A stretch of 64,000 nt of DNA from Fimenecus sp045632525 (GCA_045632525.1 JAZQWV010000033.1:20679-84678); one strand, 5' to 3'; shown: positions 17,381-27,161, numbered from the stretch's first letter. A program made the numbers and translations. Notes: generated by a model not told the origin, from the letters alone.

Positions 17381-18178
17381 TTACCCCTGTAAAAGACCTA
17401 AAATCTCTTTAATATCATTATAGACATAAGTTGGTTTGATTTCACTGTTATCAATGTCTTCTTGTGTGCTTTCACCGCTGAGAACGCAAATTGTATCAAC
17501 ACCTGCATTCACACCTGAAGCAATATCTGTATAAAGTCTATCACCAATAACAACTGTTTCTTCTTTTGTAAACTTAGAACGGCTTACAGAATAATCAATC
17601 ATAAAGCCATCGGGTTTACCGATATAAAGCGGTCTGCGACCTGTTGCATAATTTATTGCTTCACACATTGCAAAACAGTCAGGCACAAGACCAAATTCTG
17701 TTGGGCATCCCCTATCTGGGTTTGTTGCGATATATGGAATATCCTTTTTAGTCTGCAACAAATATGAAACATCCCAAAGTTTTTTGTATGTAAGTTCAGT
17801 ATCATAACCAACACAAATACAATCAGTATCTTCGTCTGCTTCGGTTGTGATATTAACGCCGAACTTTTTCATTTCTTCAATCATTGAGAGAGTGCCCATG
17901 CAATAAATCTTCTTACCCGCAAAATGCTCATTAAGATAAAGAGCCGTTGCCTGAGAAGATGTGAAGAAATTGTCTTCGGTCACTTTTATTCCCATTTTTG
18001 AAAGTTTTATAACATAATCCTTAACTGAACGGGATGAGTTGTTTGTGATAAACACATATTGACCGCCAACACTCTCGATATGTGCTAAAAATTCGTTAAC
18101 ACATTCAAAGAGTCGTGCGCCCTCATAGATTGTTCCGTCCATATCAAGTAAGAAAAGTTTTTTATCTTTTAATGACAT
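17381..18178 (-). CDS. HAD-IIA family sugar-phosphate phosphatase (NagD/AraL-like)
   Basis: A 265-residue HAD hydrolase of subclass IIA. Motif I is LLDMDGTIYEG (nucleophile Asp near residue 11), motif II is FITNNSSRS, and the motif III/IV region reads IGKPDGFMID then VIGDRLYTDIASGVNAG. The squiggle and C2-cap arrangement agree with NagD- or AraL-type sugar or nucleotide phosphatases. The natural substrate is not predictable. It follows the last glycosyltransferase of the polysaccharide cluster after 13 bases, so it may serve that pathway or simply share the transcript. Confidence 0.87.
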   Translation of the reverse strand: MSLKDKKLFLLDMDGTIYEGARLFECVNEFLAHIESVGGQYVFITNNSSRSVKDYVIKLSKMGIKVTEDNFFTSSQATALYLNEHFAGKKIYCMGTLSMIEEMKKFGVNITTEADEDTDCICVGYDTELTYKKLWDVSYLLQTKKDIPYIATNPDRGCPTEFGLVPDCFAMCEAINYATGRRPLYIGKPDGFMIDYSVSRSKFTKEETVVIGDRLYTDIASGVNAGVDTICVLSGESTQEDIDNSEIKPTYVYNDIKEILGLLQG

Positions 18179-18191
18179 TCTAATAATCCCT

Positions 18192-19250
18192 TTATCTATT
18201 TGCTTTGAGTTTTGCGAAAAGTTTTACATTGCCTGACTTAACCTTTGAAATTATTGTGCTTTCAAGATATACAAGACTTGTTGAATTCATCTTATATGGA
18301 ATAAGCATAACTTTCATAACAGTTGAGTTTGGCTTTGCAATTTTAAGTGCAGTTTTTGTTCTGTCACTATTAAGCATTGCTTTGATTGCTGATTTTTTCT
18401 CTTTTGTTGAAAGTGTGCAAGCAGTATTGGTTACATTTTCAACACAACCAACAATTCTTTCGATATAACGACGCTGAATCATTTCTTGACTATCTGCACT
18501 ATCAACATCCCAATGCTTATAAAGGTCAAGCATCCAGCCATGTTCTTCTTCGCGTTTATCGAGCATATCACTTCTGTATTTAGCTGTTTCGCTATCTGCA
18601 CGAGCTCTCATAAAGTGATAATATTTATCTTCCATGAGAACAACTCTCTCTACATCACGAACAACATCGAGATTGAATGGGAAATCATCCCAGAAAGTGT
18701 TTCTGAAACGGATATCGTTATCCATTATATATTTTCTTTCGAAAAGTTTGTTCCAAGGTGTATAGAGAAGGTTTTTATCAAACATATTGTGAGCATATTC
18801 ACGGAATTCACGCTGATTTGCAAACACTTTTGTTGGCAATGCCTGTTCTTGTGAATAAAACTCTGTGTCTGAATAATATGTGTCAATATAATAACCCGCA
18901 ACAACAAGCTGAGCGTTATTCTCTTTTGCCATTTTATACATATCTTCAAACATTGTTGGCTCTGCCCAGTCATCTGAATCAACGAAATAAAGATATTCGC
19001 CCTTTGCCTGTGGAATAGCAATATTACGGGCACTTGGTGCACCACCGTTTTCTTTGTGAATAACAGTTATACGGCTATCGTTCTTTGCATATTCGTCACA
19101 AATCGCACCTGAATTATCAGGTGAACCATCATCAACTGCAATAAGTTCCCATTCTGTAAGAGTTTGTGCCTGAAGACTTTCAATGCATTTACCGATAAAT
19201 TTTTCAACATTATAAACCGGCATAATTGCAGAAATTTTTACATCGCTCAT
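18192..19250 (-). CDS. Family 2 glycosyltransferase
   Basis: A 352-residue GT-A-fold glycosyltransferase. The N-terminal domain shows SAIMPVYNVEKFIGKCIESL, VDDGSPDNSG and a DxD-type YFVDSDDW near residue 92, which bind the nucleotide sugar. The C-terminal third is helical with a basic end and may contact the membrane or acceptor. It lies two bases after UDP-galactopyranose mutase, suggesting but not proving a galactofuranosyltransferase role. Acceptor and donor are unknown. Confidence 0.88.
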   Translation of the reverse strand: MSDVKISAIMPVYNVEKFIGKCIESLQAQTLTEWELIAVDDGSPDNSGAICDEYAKNDSRITVIHKENGGAPSARNIAIPQAKGEYLYFVDSDDWAEPTMFEDMYKMAKENNAQLVVAGYYIDTYYSDTEFYSQEQALPTKVFANQREFREYAHNMFDKNLLYTPWNKLFERKYIMDNDIRFRNTFWDDFPFNLDVVRDVERVVLMEDKYYHFMRARADSETAKYRSDMLDKREEEHGWMLDLYKHWDVDSADSQEMIQRRYIERIVGCVENVTNTACTLSTKEKKSAIKAMLNSDRTKTALKIAKPNSTVMKVMLIPYKMNSTSLVYLESTIISKVKSGNVKLFAKLKANR

Positions 19251-19252
19251 AA

Positions 19253-20350
19253 TTATAACTCCTCATCACAAAGGTTAAGTGCTGCTTCAATACACTTATC
19301 CATATCATAATATTTATACATACCAAGACGGCCACCGAAAAGAATTCCATCCTGTTCTTTTGCCAAGGCAGCATACTTTTCATACAAAGCGTTATTCTGC
19401 TCATCATTGATTGGATAATAAGGCTCGTCACCCTCATACCAATCTGCAGGATATTCTCTTGTAATAACTGTCTTTGGTTGCTTACCAAATTCAAAATGCT
19501 TGTGTTCAATTATTCTTGTGAATGGAATTTCACGCTCATTATAATTAACAACAGCAACGCCCTGATAGTTTGCACAGTCAAGAGTTTCTGTTTCAAATTT
19601 AAGACTTCTGTATCCTAAATGGCCTAATTTATAATCGAAGAAAGCATCAACTGTACCTGTATAAAGACATTTATCTGCAAGGTTTAAGAAACCTTCTTTA
19701 TCGCTGAAAAAGTCTGTGTTAAGACGAACTTCAATGCCTTGGAGTAGCTTTTCAATGATTACATTATAGCCACCTTCGGGAATACCTTGATAACGGTCAT
19801 TGAAATAGTTGTTATCATAAGTATATCTAACAGGTAAGCGCTTGATAATGAATGGTGGAAGTTCTTTGCAATCTCTACCCCATTGCTTTTCTGTATAGCC
19901 TTTAATAAGTTTTGTGTAAATCTCTCTACCAACAAGGCTGATTGCTTGTTCTTCAAGGTTTTGAGGCTCACCTTTAATTTCTGCTCTTTGTTCAGCAATT
20001 ACTCTCTCGGCTTCTTCTGGAGTTGAAACTCCGAACATCTTTGAGAAAGTATTCATATTAAATGGCAAGTTGTACATCTCGCCCTTATATTTTCCTACAG
20101 GCGAATTTATGAAATTATTGAACTCACAAAGCTCATTTACATAATCCCACACTCTTTTGTTGCTTGTGTGGAAAATATGAGCACCATATTTATGGACTGT
20201 GATGCCTTCAATATTTTCACAATAGATGTTACCACCAATATGGTCGCGTTTTTCAATAACGAGACATTTTTTACCTTTTTTGGTTGCTTCATGTGCAAAC
20301 ACTGCACCAAAAAGCCCACTACCAACTATAAGATAATCATATTTTTTCAT
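19253..20350 (-). CDS. glf: UDP-galactopyranose mutase
   Basis: Glf interconverts UDP-galactopyranose and UDP-galactofuranose using reduced FAD. The 365-residue protein starts with a Rossmann FAD motif (YLIVGSGLFGAVFAHEA), followed by IGGNIYCENI, the active-site region KYGAHIFHTSNKRVWDY, and ELPPFIIKRLPVRYTYDNNY. This makes galactofuranose a likely component of the polysaccharide made by this cluster. Close spacing on both sides (2 and 12 bases) puts it in the same transcript. Confidence 0.95.
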   Translation of the reverse strand: MKKYDYLIVGSGLFGAVFAHEATKKGKKCLVIEKRDHIGGNIYCENIEGITVHKYGAHIFHTSNKRVWDYVNELCEFNNFINSPVGKYKGEMYNLPFNMNTFSKMFGVSTPEEAERVIAEQRAEIKGEPQNLEEQAISLVGREIYTKLIKGYTEKQWGRDCKELPPFIIKRLPVRYTYDNNYFNDRYQGIPEGGYNVIIEKLLQGIEVRLNTDFFSDKEGFLNLADKCLYTGTVDAFFDYKLGHLGYRSLKFETETLDCANYQGVAVVNYNEREIPFTRIIEHKHFEFGKQPKTVITREYPADWYEGDEPYYPINDEQNNALYEKYAALAKEQDGILFGGRLGMYKYYDMDKCIEAALNLCDEEL

Positions 20351-20362
20351 AATAGTGACCTC

Positions 20363-21625
20363 TTACTCTATAGATTTTTGTTTGAACACATTACGATGTT
20401 TTATTACGGTTATTAATCTAAACAACATAATCGCTGTTTCTGAAATAGCAGAAAGTGTTGCCAATGTAATAGCACTAATGCTTGATGTTGCTACTAAAAT
20501 CACTATTCCAATCAAATGAACCGCTGTTCCAAAGAAGATTGAATAGTTAGCATATTTAGACAAGTTCATTGCACTCAATGTAGGGAATCCAAGAATATAA
20601 CTTGGTAAAAGCACAACAACAACAGGTAAGAATGCTTTAAGCACTGGTGCTGCACCTGCGAATTCTTTACCAAAAGCAATTATACATATAGGCTCTGCGA
20701 AAATACCTACCACAATACAGCCAAGTAATATAACTGGTTCAACCACCAACAGCACTCTTGCAATCATCTTAAAATTCTTGTGTTTAACCATATAAGGATA
20801 AAAGCTATCCGAAATTGGTGCGATTGCACCTTTGGCTGTTGATATAATTTTGTCAGCAGATGTGAAATATCCTGTTGATATTCCTGTCTTGTCTATGAAC
20901 CCCATTATCACAGTATTAGTAGCACTATATACTGTTGATGCAATTCTTGATAAGAAGAAGATTGCTGAACGCTTAAGGTCGTGAATGATTTCTGCAAAAG
21001 TAACCTTCTGGAAACTATAGTTTAATGTTTTGTAAATGTAAGCATAAGCCCAAACAACTGCTCCAATATTACCAATCAACAACAAAATTGGAACAACGAG
21101 ATAATCTTCTTCTGTACGAAGAAAAACGAATGTCATTACACAGCAGAAGAATTTCACCGCAACCGTTCTGATTGTAACCGCTGACATTTTTTCTATGCCA
21201 CGGAAGAAATAATCTGGCAAGAATGATTGCATTACAAAGGCAAGAACATAAACAATGTATAAAGTTTTATATTTTGAAAAAGGCTCAATAAATAATGTGA
21301 GTGCAAAAATTATTAATACAGATATAGTTGCAAAGCACACTTTTATCATAGCAATTGAAGTAAGTTTTTTTGATACAAAAACTTTATCTTCACGATTAAG
21401 AGAAATGTCTTCCGTTGCTGACAACATAAAACCAAAATCCATAAACAGTTGGAAATATGCCATTGTTGCAGCAGCAACACCTAACACACCATATACAACT
21501 GGACCAAGAACTCGAGTTTGATATGGAACAGTTATAAAGCTAAATAAATACGATGAAAATTGTAATATATACAACATAATCGTATTTTTAAAAAGAACCT
21601 TATCTTTATCGTCTATTCTTTTCAA
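20363..21625 (-). CDS. Wzx-type polysaccharide flippase (MOP superfamily)
   Basis: A multi-pass membrane protein of about 420 residues with roughly 12-14 hydrophobic segments, of the polysaccharide biosynthesis/MATE-like superfamily. The start region ITVPYQTRVLGPVVYGVLG is the classical Wzx signature after the first helix. It is expected to flip undecaprenyl-linked repeat units across the membrane. No ATG is well placed. The frame opens at a TTG at 21652, but a TTG at 21625, preceded by AGAAGGG, gives the typical short N-terminus; I chose the latter with modest confidence. The gene sits between the Stealth phosphotransferase and glf. Confidence 0.85.
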   Translation of the reverse strand: MKRIDDKDKVLFKNTIMLYILQFSSYLFSFITVPYQTRVLGPVVYGVLGVAAATMAYFQLFMDFGFMLSATEDISLNREDKVFVSKKLTSIAMIKVCFATISVLIIFALTLFIEPFSKYKTLYIVYVLAFVMQSFLPDYFFRGIEKMSAVTIRTVAVKFFCCVMTFVFLRTEEDYLVVPILLLIGNIGAVVWAYAYIYKTLNYSFQKVTFAEIIHDLKRSAIFFLSRIASTVYSATNTVIMGFIDKTGISTGYFTSADKIISTAKGAIAPISDSFYPYMVKHKNFKMIARVLLVVEPVILLGCIVVGIFAEPICIIAFGKEFAGAAPVLKAFLPVVVVLLPSYILGFPTLSAMNLSKYANYSIFFGTAVHLIGIVILVATSSISAITLATLSAISETAIMLFRLITVIKHRNVFKQKSIE

Positions 21626-21660
21626 AAAACACGCGACCCTTCTTTTATGCAATTATCTTT

Positions 21661-22650
21661 TTACTTTTCATAAGAAGATTTATTAGGAAAAATTTTTTTG
21701 AAACAATTATCTATGAATTCTTTTTCTTTCTCAAAATCCAATGAAACACTATCATCGCTCAAGCAAATCATCTTATAACTTCTGTTTTCGATTGCTTGTT
21801 GAATTTCAGAATCATCTCTTCCTATAGAAAAGAACTTACCTTGAGGACCTTTAGATTGAATAAAATCACCTTTTGCAAATTGCCAATATCTGAAAAGCCA
21901 TTGATTCACATCTTCAAATCCTCTGAATCTATTCATTGATGTATCATTTAAAATCTCATATTCCTTTTCCCATAATTCACACCATGTAGATTTCAAAAAA
22001 GGATTTGGCATGTGTGGGTTATCAAAGGCAGAAAAGCCACTAACAGGAATCATGTATATGTTTTTCAACGTCGATTTTAATGCCTTAGTTGAAAACCACT
22101 GCTTTTTATTCTTTTTGATTGTTTCTCTCTTGTTAAAATGTTTATTTATGATTGTCATATCATTTCCAATCATGTGGTCAATTCCACCAGGGAAAAATCT
22201 AAGAGGTACTTCTGTAGCATTATCGAATGGCAATCCATTAACAAAGAAGTTTTCTGGAGACATTTCATCAATCAAATAAGTATCGTCATTAAAATAAATA
22301 AAGTGCTCTGATAAACCTTCAATTCTATGAAAATTCAATTCAATAGGATTAACGCTAAATACGGGAAGATATTGTTCAGGAATATAGTCCTTATGATTTA
22401 CAATATTCAATTTAGGGTGTTCAGTATTAAGCCACTCTGGAAGATGCCCCCAAGTAACAAAGTGAATTTTATTAACCCACGGAGCAAATTTCTCTATTCC
22501 ACGAAACCAATATTGCAACAATCCCCAATCTCTGTATCTGTTGATATTATCATCTTCATTTTTATTTGGCGAATACTGTTGCTTTTGCGCAAACCATTCC
22601 GGGTCTTGTCCGTCAACCCAAGGAATCACAATATCAATTGGATGTTTCAT
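21661..22650 (-). CDS. Stealth family capsule polysaccharide phosphotransferase
   Basis: A 329-residue Stealth protein, the family of sugar-1-phosphate transferases (such as meningococcal SacB/CpsA-type and GlcNAc-phosphotransferase relatives). These link sugars through phosphodiester bonds. Conserved region 1 is IDIVIPWVDGQDPEWF at the N-terminus, region 2 contains HFIYFNDDTYLIDEM near residue 115, and later regions include FSAFDNPHMPNPFLK and FEDVNQWLFRYWQ. Its presence predicts phosphodiester linkages in the surface polymer. It overlaps the polymerase gene by 17 bases. Confidence 0.9.
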   Translation of the reverse strand: MKHPIDIVIPWVDGQDPEWFAQKQQYSPNKNEDDNINRYRDWGLLQYWFRGIEKFAPWVNKIHFVTWGHLPEWLNTEHPKLNIVNHKDYIPEQYLPVFSVNPIELNFHRIEGLSEHFIYFNDDTYLIDEMSPENFFVNGLPFDNATEVPLRFFPGGIDHMIGNDMTIINKHFNKRETIKKNKKQWFSTKALKSTLKNIYMIPVSGFSAFDNPHMPNPFLKSTWCELWEKEYEILNDTSMNRFRGFEDVNQWLFRYWQFAKGDFIQSKGPQGKFFSIGRDDSEIQQAIENRSYKMICLSDDSVSLDFEKEKEFIDNCFKKIFPNKSSYEK

Positions 22651-24106
22651 CGTTATTCACCTTGCTCCCCATTTTTAAAACATACATCAAAGAACCTAAA
22701 ACAAACCAAAAAGCAATTGTATTAGGAGAGAAGTGATAAAACATCATACTTCCAAACATTGATGATGTTGCTAACGCAATTATTACTCCAGTTAAAACAG
22801 CAATTATAATTTGGTTTTCTTTCTTCTGTTTAAACCAATTCTTTATAATATTAATTAATACCATAACCACAAACGCTGCTGTTGCCAATATTCCAAGCAA
22901 TCCTTGTGCAACCAAAATGTTAATTACTTCATTATCGAGCGTTGTGAAAATTGTAAAGTCATTATTTACCAAATAATTATCAGGTTGTTTTTCCTGCACC
23001 TGCTCAGTAAAGCCTTTAAATGAGTATCCCATAATTATAGTTTTAGGTGACTCTAAAAATGCCTGTACTCCACCAAACCACACATCAAATCTTCTGTTGC
23101 TTACATCACCTGATAAATCGTAGCCTCTATCAACTACATTCAGTTCAAATTTATCTTTATCCTTTTCTTCGTCGCCATCACCAGCATCATTAGATGGATG
23201 TTCATTCATATATTCTGTTATTGCAACAGAAACATTATTATATCCGTCTTTTAACTTGCGTGGCACTATAAATCCTACAACACCAATGACGCAAGCCAAG
23301 CAGACTGCTAAAATTTTAAATCCGACTTTTTTCTTTTCCCATTTGTAAATCATGAGAACCAATGCAAAGATAGCGACTGCGACACCGACACAAACTGCAC
23401 CGGAACGAGAGTCTGACAATGCAATATACATTAACTCAAGGAAAATAGCAACTCCACAGAAAATCTTGGTATAAATCTTTTTGGCTTTGCAAATAAAAAA
23501 CACCAAGAATAATGCTGAAATTGCGGCAGAAACAGCACCATTATTAGGATTTATGTAAGTTCCCCATAATCTGCCTATAATAAAACCTCTAAAATATTCA
23601 TAATTGGTATCTGTTGTTATAATTCTTTCTGCATAACCTGTGAGCAACAAATAGAAACTCACAATAGAGCTGATTAAGGTATATGCAACAAAGAACTTAG
23701 CAAATAATTCAAAATCCTCTATAACTTTGTTTATGTTCTTTCCATTTTCAATTATATATATAACCAACAAGTAGAAACACCAAAGTATGCATATAATAAC
23801 GTTTTCCTTAAATGAAAACTTATAATTCATCAGAACAGAAACTGCTAAGCTTCCAAGCATTGCAATCAAGCCAATAAATCCAGTCATTTTATAATAGTTT
23901 TTGAAATGCAATACTCGATATAAAATTATTGCTGCACCCAAAGCAAATGACGGCCACATAACAAGTCCAATAACTTTTGTGCCGTATGTAAAACTGTTGG
24001 AACTTAGAATTGCATAAGCCATGAATAAATATAAAAATAATTTTTCGATAAAATTCAAGTATTCTGGCTTTAACTTTAATCTATCCATTCTCTCACCCAA
24101 AATCAC
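22634..24106 (-). CDS. O-antigen ligase/Wzy-like polysaccharide polymerase
   Basis: A 490-residue membrane protein with about 11-12 predicted helices and a large extracytoplasmic loop (about residues 285-360, acidic, containing DAGDGDEEKDKDKFEL). This layout is typical of Wzy polymerases and O-antigen ligases, whose sequence conservation is low. The role as polymerase is inferred from topology and the neighbouring flippase and glycosyltransferases. The frame starts with a GTG overlapping the upstream stop (GTGA); an ATG at 24088, giving MDRLKLKPEYL, is an equally possible start. Confidence 0.78.
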   Translation of the reverse strand: MILGERMDRLKLKPEYLNFIEKLFLYLFMAYAILSSNSFTYGTKVIGLVMWPSFALGAAIILYRVLHFKNYYKMTGFIGLIAMLGSLAVSVLMNYKFSFKENVIICILWCFYLLVIYIIENGKNINKVIEDFELFAKFFVAYTLISSIVSFYLLLTGYAERIITTDTNYEYFRGFIIGRLWGTYINPNNGAVSAAISALFLVFFICKAKKIYTKIFCGVAIFLELMYIALSDSRSGAVCVGVAVAIFALVLMIYKWEKKKVGFKILAVCLACVIGVVGFIVPRKLKDGYNNVSVAITEYMNEHPSNDAGDGDEEKDKDKFELNVVDRGYDLSGDVSNRRFDVWFGGVQAFLESPKTIIMGYSFKGFTEQVQEKQPDNYLVNNDFTIFTTLDNEVINILVAQGLLGILATAAFVVMVLINIIKNWFKQKKENQIIIAVLTGVIIALATSSMFGSMMFYHFSPNTIAFWFVLGSLMYVLKMGSKVNNDETSN

Positions 24107-26205
24107 ATTAATTCTTCAACTAACTTTCCAGTCTCTTGTGAAATATTATACCCCGCATCAGATATCTCTGATTTTCTTGACTTTCTATTGTTAGTTTCAA
24201 CTTGCAATATTGCTTGTGCCCACAAATCTGCATTGCCATCAATGCTCATAAAATGCATTTTTTCAGTTATCTTAACAGCAGAAGAAATTCTGTCTGATAA
24301 GAAACATTGCAAATCCGCAGCCTGCGCTTCAATACCTACAACAGGCAATCCTTCATATTTTGAAGGTAATAAAAATACATCTGCAGCTTGCATAAGTTCA
24401 GGAACATCATTTCGCATCCCTAAAAACTTAATATTGTTGAATACACCTTTGCTCTTTGCATATTCTCGAACCTCGTCTTCCATAGGACCTGTTCCGGCAT
24501 ATAGCAACATTGCTTTTTCATTCCTCTTGCAAATATTTGCAAATATATCAATCAAAAACAATGGATTTTTTTGATTAGCCATTCGTCCTGCATGCAAAAC
24601 TGTAAAATTATCGCCTAATTGCAATTCTTCTCTTTTCTTTGCTCTCTTTTCAGCATCGAAAGTATAATTATCAATATTTATTGCATTGTTTATTATCTTA
24701 ACTTGTCCTTTTTCTAAATATGATTTTCCAAACATGTATTCTGCAGCAAGTTCAGAACACGCCAATCTTGAATCTGCAACAATATTTAATGGAATCATAA
24801 AAATTTTATGCAATTTCATATTATCGTCAGAACCGTTGTGACTATGCACCACTATTCTTCTTCTCATCATGAATGGTGCAATCATATTAAAAGCACTACC
24901 TGCATTCAATATGTTGAAATAAACAGTTTTGTACTCTTTATGAGTTTTTAATATTTTAATAAAGTCTATAATCTGCTTTATTGGTTGTTTGCTCTTTGCG
25001 GGTATATAATGGATTTTTGAACCCTTTTCTATAACCTCTTCACCATAAGCCATAGTGTCCCAGTCCACCACAAAGTCAAACTGAAGCTTTTGACGGTCTA
25101 TATTACGATACATATTCATAATATAAGCCTCAATGCCACCTTTGTTATCGGTCATGCCATATACAAGAATTTTCTTTGGCAAATTCTCAAAATATTCTTT
25201 AAATGGTTGAATATTCACTTTTTCAACTTTTGAATGAGTTTTACCCAAAATTTTCGCAGCCATTATAAATGCAACTTTTGATACTGAATATAATCTTGCA
25301 CTTAAACTTACCTTTTTGCCTGGAATATTGTATAAATTGCGCATATATTGTGCCATATTTGTTTTCTTTGCAAAATATAATGCGTCTCTAATTGAAAACG
25401 CCATACTTGCCTGCCACATCATAGACCAGAAAATTCGTGATATACCCCAATTTTCAAAAGTTTTCACGAATTCTGGTGAGTTCTTTTTGAAGATTGGCAC
25501 CAAATTTTCCAGCAACTCTACGCAAGATAAGCGATGTGTATTAAATCTCGCCATCGCTGAACCATCACGCAAAATATAGAAATACATCTGATATTCAGTT
25601 ATAACCAATTTCTCCGCAACAGCAAAAATTCGATAAAGAACATCATAATCTTCGTAGTATTTGTATCCCGTTTTAAAAGAAATATTTTTCTCTTCATAAA
25701 AGTTTCTTTTAATAAAGAGATTGTATACACCCAAGGCTGTTGGATTTATAACCATTCTTTCTAACATAGCGATTTTATCTATCGACTTTATTGTCTTATC
25801 TGTTATTTGAGGTATATACGGTTCATCTTCTTTTATACGCAAAGACTGGAATATACAAACATCAAAATCATTTTTCTTATATTGATTTGCTAACAATTCA
25901 ATATAATCAGCTACAATATAGTCATCACCATCAACAAAAGAAATATATTCGCCCTTTGCTAATGCTACCCCGGCATTTCTCGCTGCACTAACGCCTTGAT
26001 TTTCTTGATGATAAACAGTTATCTCAAAATCTTCTTTACCAACATATTCTTGCAATTTTTGATATGTGTTGTCTTTTGAGCCATCATCGACAAAAATTAA
26101 CTCGAAACATTTTTTTGTTTGATTTTTAAATGCTTTTATTATGTTTTCAATGTATTTTTCACCATTATACATGGGGATTATTACACTTAACAATGGTTTG
26201 TCCAT
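24103..26205 (-). CDS. Two-domain glycosyltransferase (GT2 plus GT4 in one chain)
   Basis: About 700 residues carrying two complete glycosyltransferase domains. Residues 1-330 are GT-A, family 2: LLSVIIPMYNGEKYI, VDDGSKDNTYQ, and YISFVDGDDYIV near residue 90. Residues about 340-700 are GT-B, family 4: LVYGMTDNKGGIEAYIMNMY, VVHSHNGSDDN, VLHAGRMANQKNP and the EX7E-type LPSKYEGLPVVGIEAQAADL. The frame is uninterrupted, so this is a true fusion. The ATG at 26205 has GGAAG about ten bases upstream; the frame is open from 26223. It is the first gene of the polysaccharide operon and may add two successive sugars. Confidence 0.88.
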   Translation of the reverse strand: MDKPLLSVIIPMYNGEKYIENIIKAFKNQTKKCFELIFVDDGSKDNTYQKLQEYVGKEDFEITVYHQENQGVSAARNAGVALAKGEYISFVDGDDYIVADYIELLANQYKKNDFDVCIFQSLRIKEDEPYIPQITDKTIKSIDKIAMLERMVINPTALGVYNLFIKRNFYEEKNISFKTGYKYYEDYDVLYRIFAVAEKLVITEYQMYFYILRDGSAMARFNTHRLSCVELLENLVPIFKKNSPEFVKTFENWGISRIFWSMMWQASMAFSIRDALYFAKKTNMAQYMRNLYNIPGKKVSLSARLYSVSKVAFIMAAKILGKTHSKVEKVNIQPFKEYFENLPKKILVYGMTDNKGGIEAYIMNMYRNIDRQKLQFDFVVDWDTMAYGEEVIEKGSKIHYIPAKSKQPIKQIIDFIKILKTHKEYKTVYFNILNAGSAFNMIAPFMMRRRIVVHSHNGSDDNMKLHKIFMIPLNIVADSRLACSELAAEYMFGKSYLEKGQVKIINNAINIDNYTFDAEKRAKKREELQLGDNFTVLHAGRMANQKNPLFLIDIFANICKRNEKAMLLYAGTGPMEDEVREYAKSKGVFNNIKFLGMRNDVPELMQAADVFLLPSKYEGLPVVGIEAQAADLQCFLSDRISSAVKITEKMHFMSIDGNADLWAQAILQVETNNRKSRKSEISDAGYNISQETGKLVEELM

Positions 26206-26223
26206 TATGACTCTTCCTTTCAC

Positions 26224-26326
26224 AATTAATGATGGTTAATAGATGTAGTCTTGATTTTTAAGAATTGTAGATAAAATAGATATAGTTTTGCCTTTCAAAT
26301 AATAGCACACCTATTTTTCCACGAAG
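26224..26326. other. AT-rich gap upstream of the polysaccharide operon
   Basis: This should contain the operon promoter on the minus strand. TTGAAA is present at 26293-26298, but I see no well-spaced -10 box, so the promoter is left uncalled. Confidence 0.4.
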
Positions 26327-26425
26327 AATTGCTTGGAATTTGGATGAATTTTCGCTTTTAAGGAGGAAGGCTTACGAGTGTAAGTCGACGACGCAAAAGT
26401 GAAAATACGCCAAATTACTGCAATT
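26327..26425. repeat. Nested palindromic element, copy A (downstream of yebC)
   Basis: A roughly 100-base imperfect palindrome. Pairs seen from outside in: AATTGC (26327-26332) with GCAATT (26420-26425), AATTTGG (26337-26343) with CCAAATT (26410-26416), and ATTTTCGCTTTT (26348-26359) with AAAAGTGAAAAT (26395-26406). The centre is the perfect hairpin CTTAC-GAGT-GTAAG (26371-26384), followed by TCGACGACG. The right arm touches the yebC stop codon. A second element with the same centre lies at 31469-31569. Confidence 0.7.
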
Positions 26426-27161
26426 ATTCATAGTCTTCTTCGTTTTCCCAGTTGTGATATACATTTTGAACATCATCGTTCTCTTCAAACATTTCAAGCA
26501 TTCTGCCCATGTTTTTGATATCGTCTGGGTTTGTGAGTGCTGTGTATGTGCTTGGCACATATTCAACTTCTGCTGAAACAAATTTATAACCCTTTGCTTC
26601 AAGGTCATCACGAATTGCGCCCATATCATTTGCTTCTGTACGAACATCATAGATTTCGTCTTCTGCTATAAAGTCGATAGCACCTGCTTCAAGTGCATCT
26701 TCCATAAGCTGGTCTTCGTCGATTCCTTCTTTTTCGAAAAGGATTACACCCTGACGGTTAAACATAAATGAAACGCAACCGCTCATACCCATATTGCCAC
26801 CAAATTTGTCAAAGTAGTGGCGAACATCGGCTGCAGTTCTGTTTCTGTTATCTGTGAGTGCTTCAACTATAACTGCAATACCTGATGGGCCATAGCCTTC
26901 ATATACGATTTCATCGTAGTTTTCGCCGCTACCTTCACCTGCTGCCTTTTTGATAACTCTTTCAATGTTATCATTTGGCATATTTGCAGCCTTAGCTTTT
27001 GCGATTACGTCCTTAAGCTTTGAGTTACCTGCTGGGTCTGGTCCACCTGCTTTAACAGCAACTGCGATTTCACGACCAATCTTGGTGAAAACCTTAGCTC
27101 TGGCGTTATCTGTTTTCTCTTTTTTTCTTTTGATTGTACTCCATTTTGAATGTCCTGACAT
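26424..27161 (-). CDS. YebC/PmpR family regulator
   Basis: A 245-residue YebC/TACO1 protein, opening with the invariant MSGHSKWSTIKRKKEKTDNA. Family members have been described as transcriptional regulators, and the YebC2-type/TACO1 members as translation factors that relieve ribosome stalling at proline stretches. Which applies here cannot be decided from sequence. Further family motifs are GRNRTAADVRHYF-like DNRNRTAADVRHYFDK and GGNMGMSGCVSFMF. It is monocistronic, with a consensus promoter at 27205-27233 and a large palindrome at its 3' end. Confidence 0.93.
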   Translation of the reverse strand: MSGHSKWSTIKRKKEKTDNARAKVFTKIGREIAVAVKAGGPDPAGNSKLKDVIAKAKAANMPNDNIERVIKKAAGEGSGENYDEIVYEGYGPSGIAVIVEALTDNRNRTAADVRHYFDKFGGNMGMSGCVSFMFNRQGVILFEKEGIDEDQLMEDALEAGAIDFIAEDEIYDVRTEANDMGAIRDDLEAKGYKFVSAEVEYVPSTYTALTNPDDIKNMGRMLEMFEENDDVQNVYHNWENEEDYE

